DNA of 64,000 bases, taken from NCBI GenBank assembly GCA_002837195.1, contig KZ478064.1, positions 232,050-296,049 of the forward strand. Direction: 5' to 3'. The DNA is from Enterobacterales bacterium CwR94 (GTDB taxonomy: Bacteria > Pseudomonadota > Gammaproteobacteria > Enterobacterales > Enterobacteriaceae). The notes beneath the pieces were generated by a model, which saw nothing but the letters and a program-made list of their open reading frames with translations, did not search any database and was not told the DNA's origin. Numbering within the stretch: the first letter of the stretch is position 1; every line of letters starts with the position of its first letter. Shown piece after piece: positions 63,998 through 64,000 of this stretch. The position numbers and the translations under genes are program-made.

Positions 63998-64000
63998 AAT

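Overview
The window is a stretch of an enterobacterial (Enterobacterales) chromosome. From about 33.7 kb to the end it follows the Escherichia coli 94-minute order: tRNA-Phe, yjdC, dsbD, cutA, dcuA, aspA, fxsA, groS, groL, yjeI, epmB/efp, ecnA, ecnB, blc, epmA, mscM, psd, rsgA, orn, tRNA-Gly. The protein sequences agree closely with the E. coli families. The genus cannot be fixed from the sequence alone. yjeH, sugE, ampC and frdABCD, which E. coli carries in this stretch, are absent, and other genes sit in the gaps.

Bases 1-33,600, on the 3' side of tRNA-Phe, look like accessory DNA. The first 8 kb hold a Myb-repeat protein, a LuxR-type regulator, a MarT/FidL-like membrane regulator pair, a soluble winged-helix regulator and a 1071-residue AIDA/MisL-type autotransporter. 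This resembles the marT-fidL-misL group of Salmonella SPI-3. Around 8.6-10.4 kb there is decay: a small membrane protein gene cut by an in-frame TGA, a DUF3592 protein, and a junction joining the start of a ketoacyl-ACP synthase III-like gene to the end of a glycosyltransferase gene. From 10.7 to 16.3 kb a tightly overlapping lipid operon (ynbA, ynbB, a PlsC-like acyltransferase, ynbC, ynbD, a small membrane protein) appears intact.

From 16.4 to 33.4 kb the island is dominated by small unknown membrane proteins and a broken type VI secretion locus. A tssB start is joined to an hcp end. They are followed by an intact VgrG, a papain-fold-like candidate effector, two paralogous lipoproteins (candidate immunity proteins), a frameshifted exported protein, an intact TssM with its partner, and a PAAR protein carrying a polymorphic toxin type 44-like domain followed by a candidate exported immunity protein. 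No tssC, tssE, tssF, tssG, tssJ, tssK, tssL or clpV is visible, so these effectors would need another T6SS to be delivered. A degenerate copy of the tRNA-Phe 3' end next to a perfect 16-bp hairpin marks the island edge.

The backbone half carries disulfide and metal functions (dsbD, cutA), aspartate-to-fumarate metabolism with C4-dicarboxylate exchange (aspA, dcuA), the heat-shock chaperonin with a sigma-32-like promoter, translation factor EF-P with both beta-lysylation enzymes (epmA, epmB), envelope lipoproteins, an EvgAS/BvgAS-type phosphorelay, and phosphatidylserine decarboxylase with the MscM channel. Between epmA and mscM lies a catabolic operon (MFS transporter, GntR/FCD regulator, alkaline-phosphatase-superfamily hydrolase, mandelate-racemase-type dehydratase) whose substrate I cannot name.
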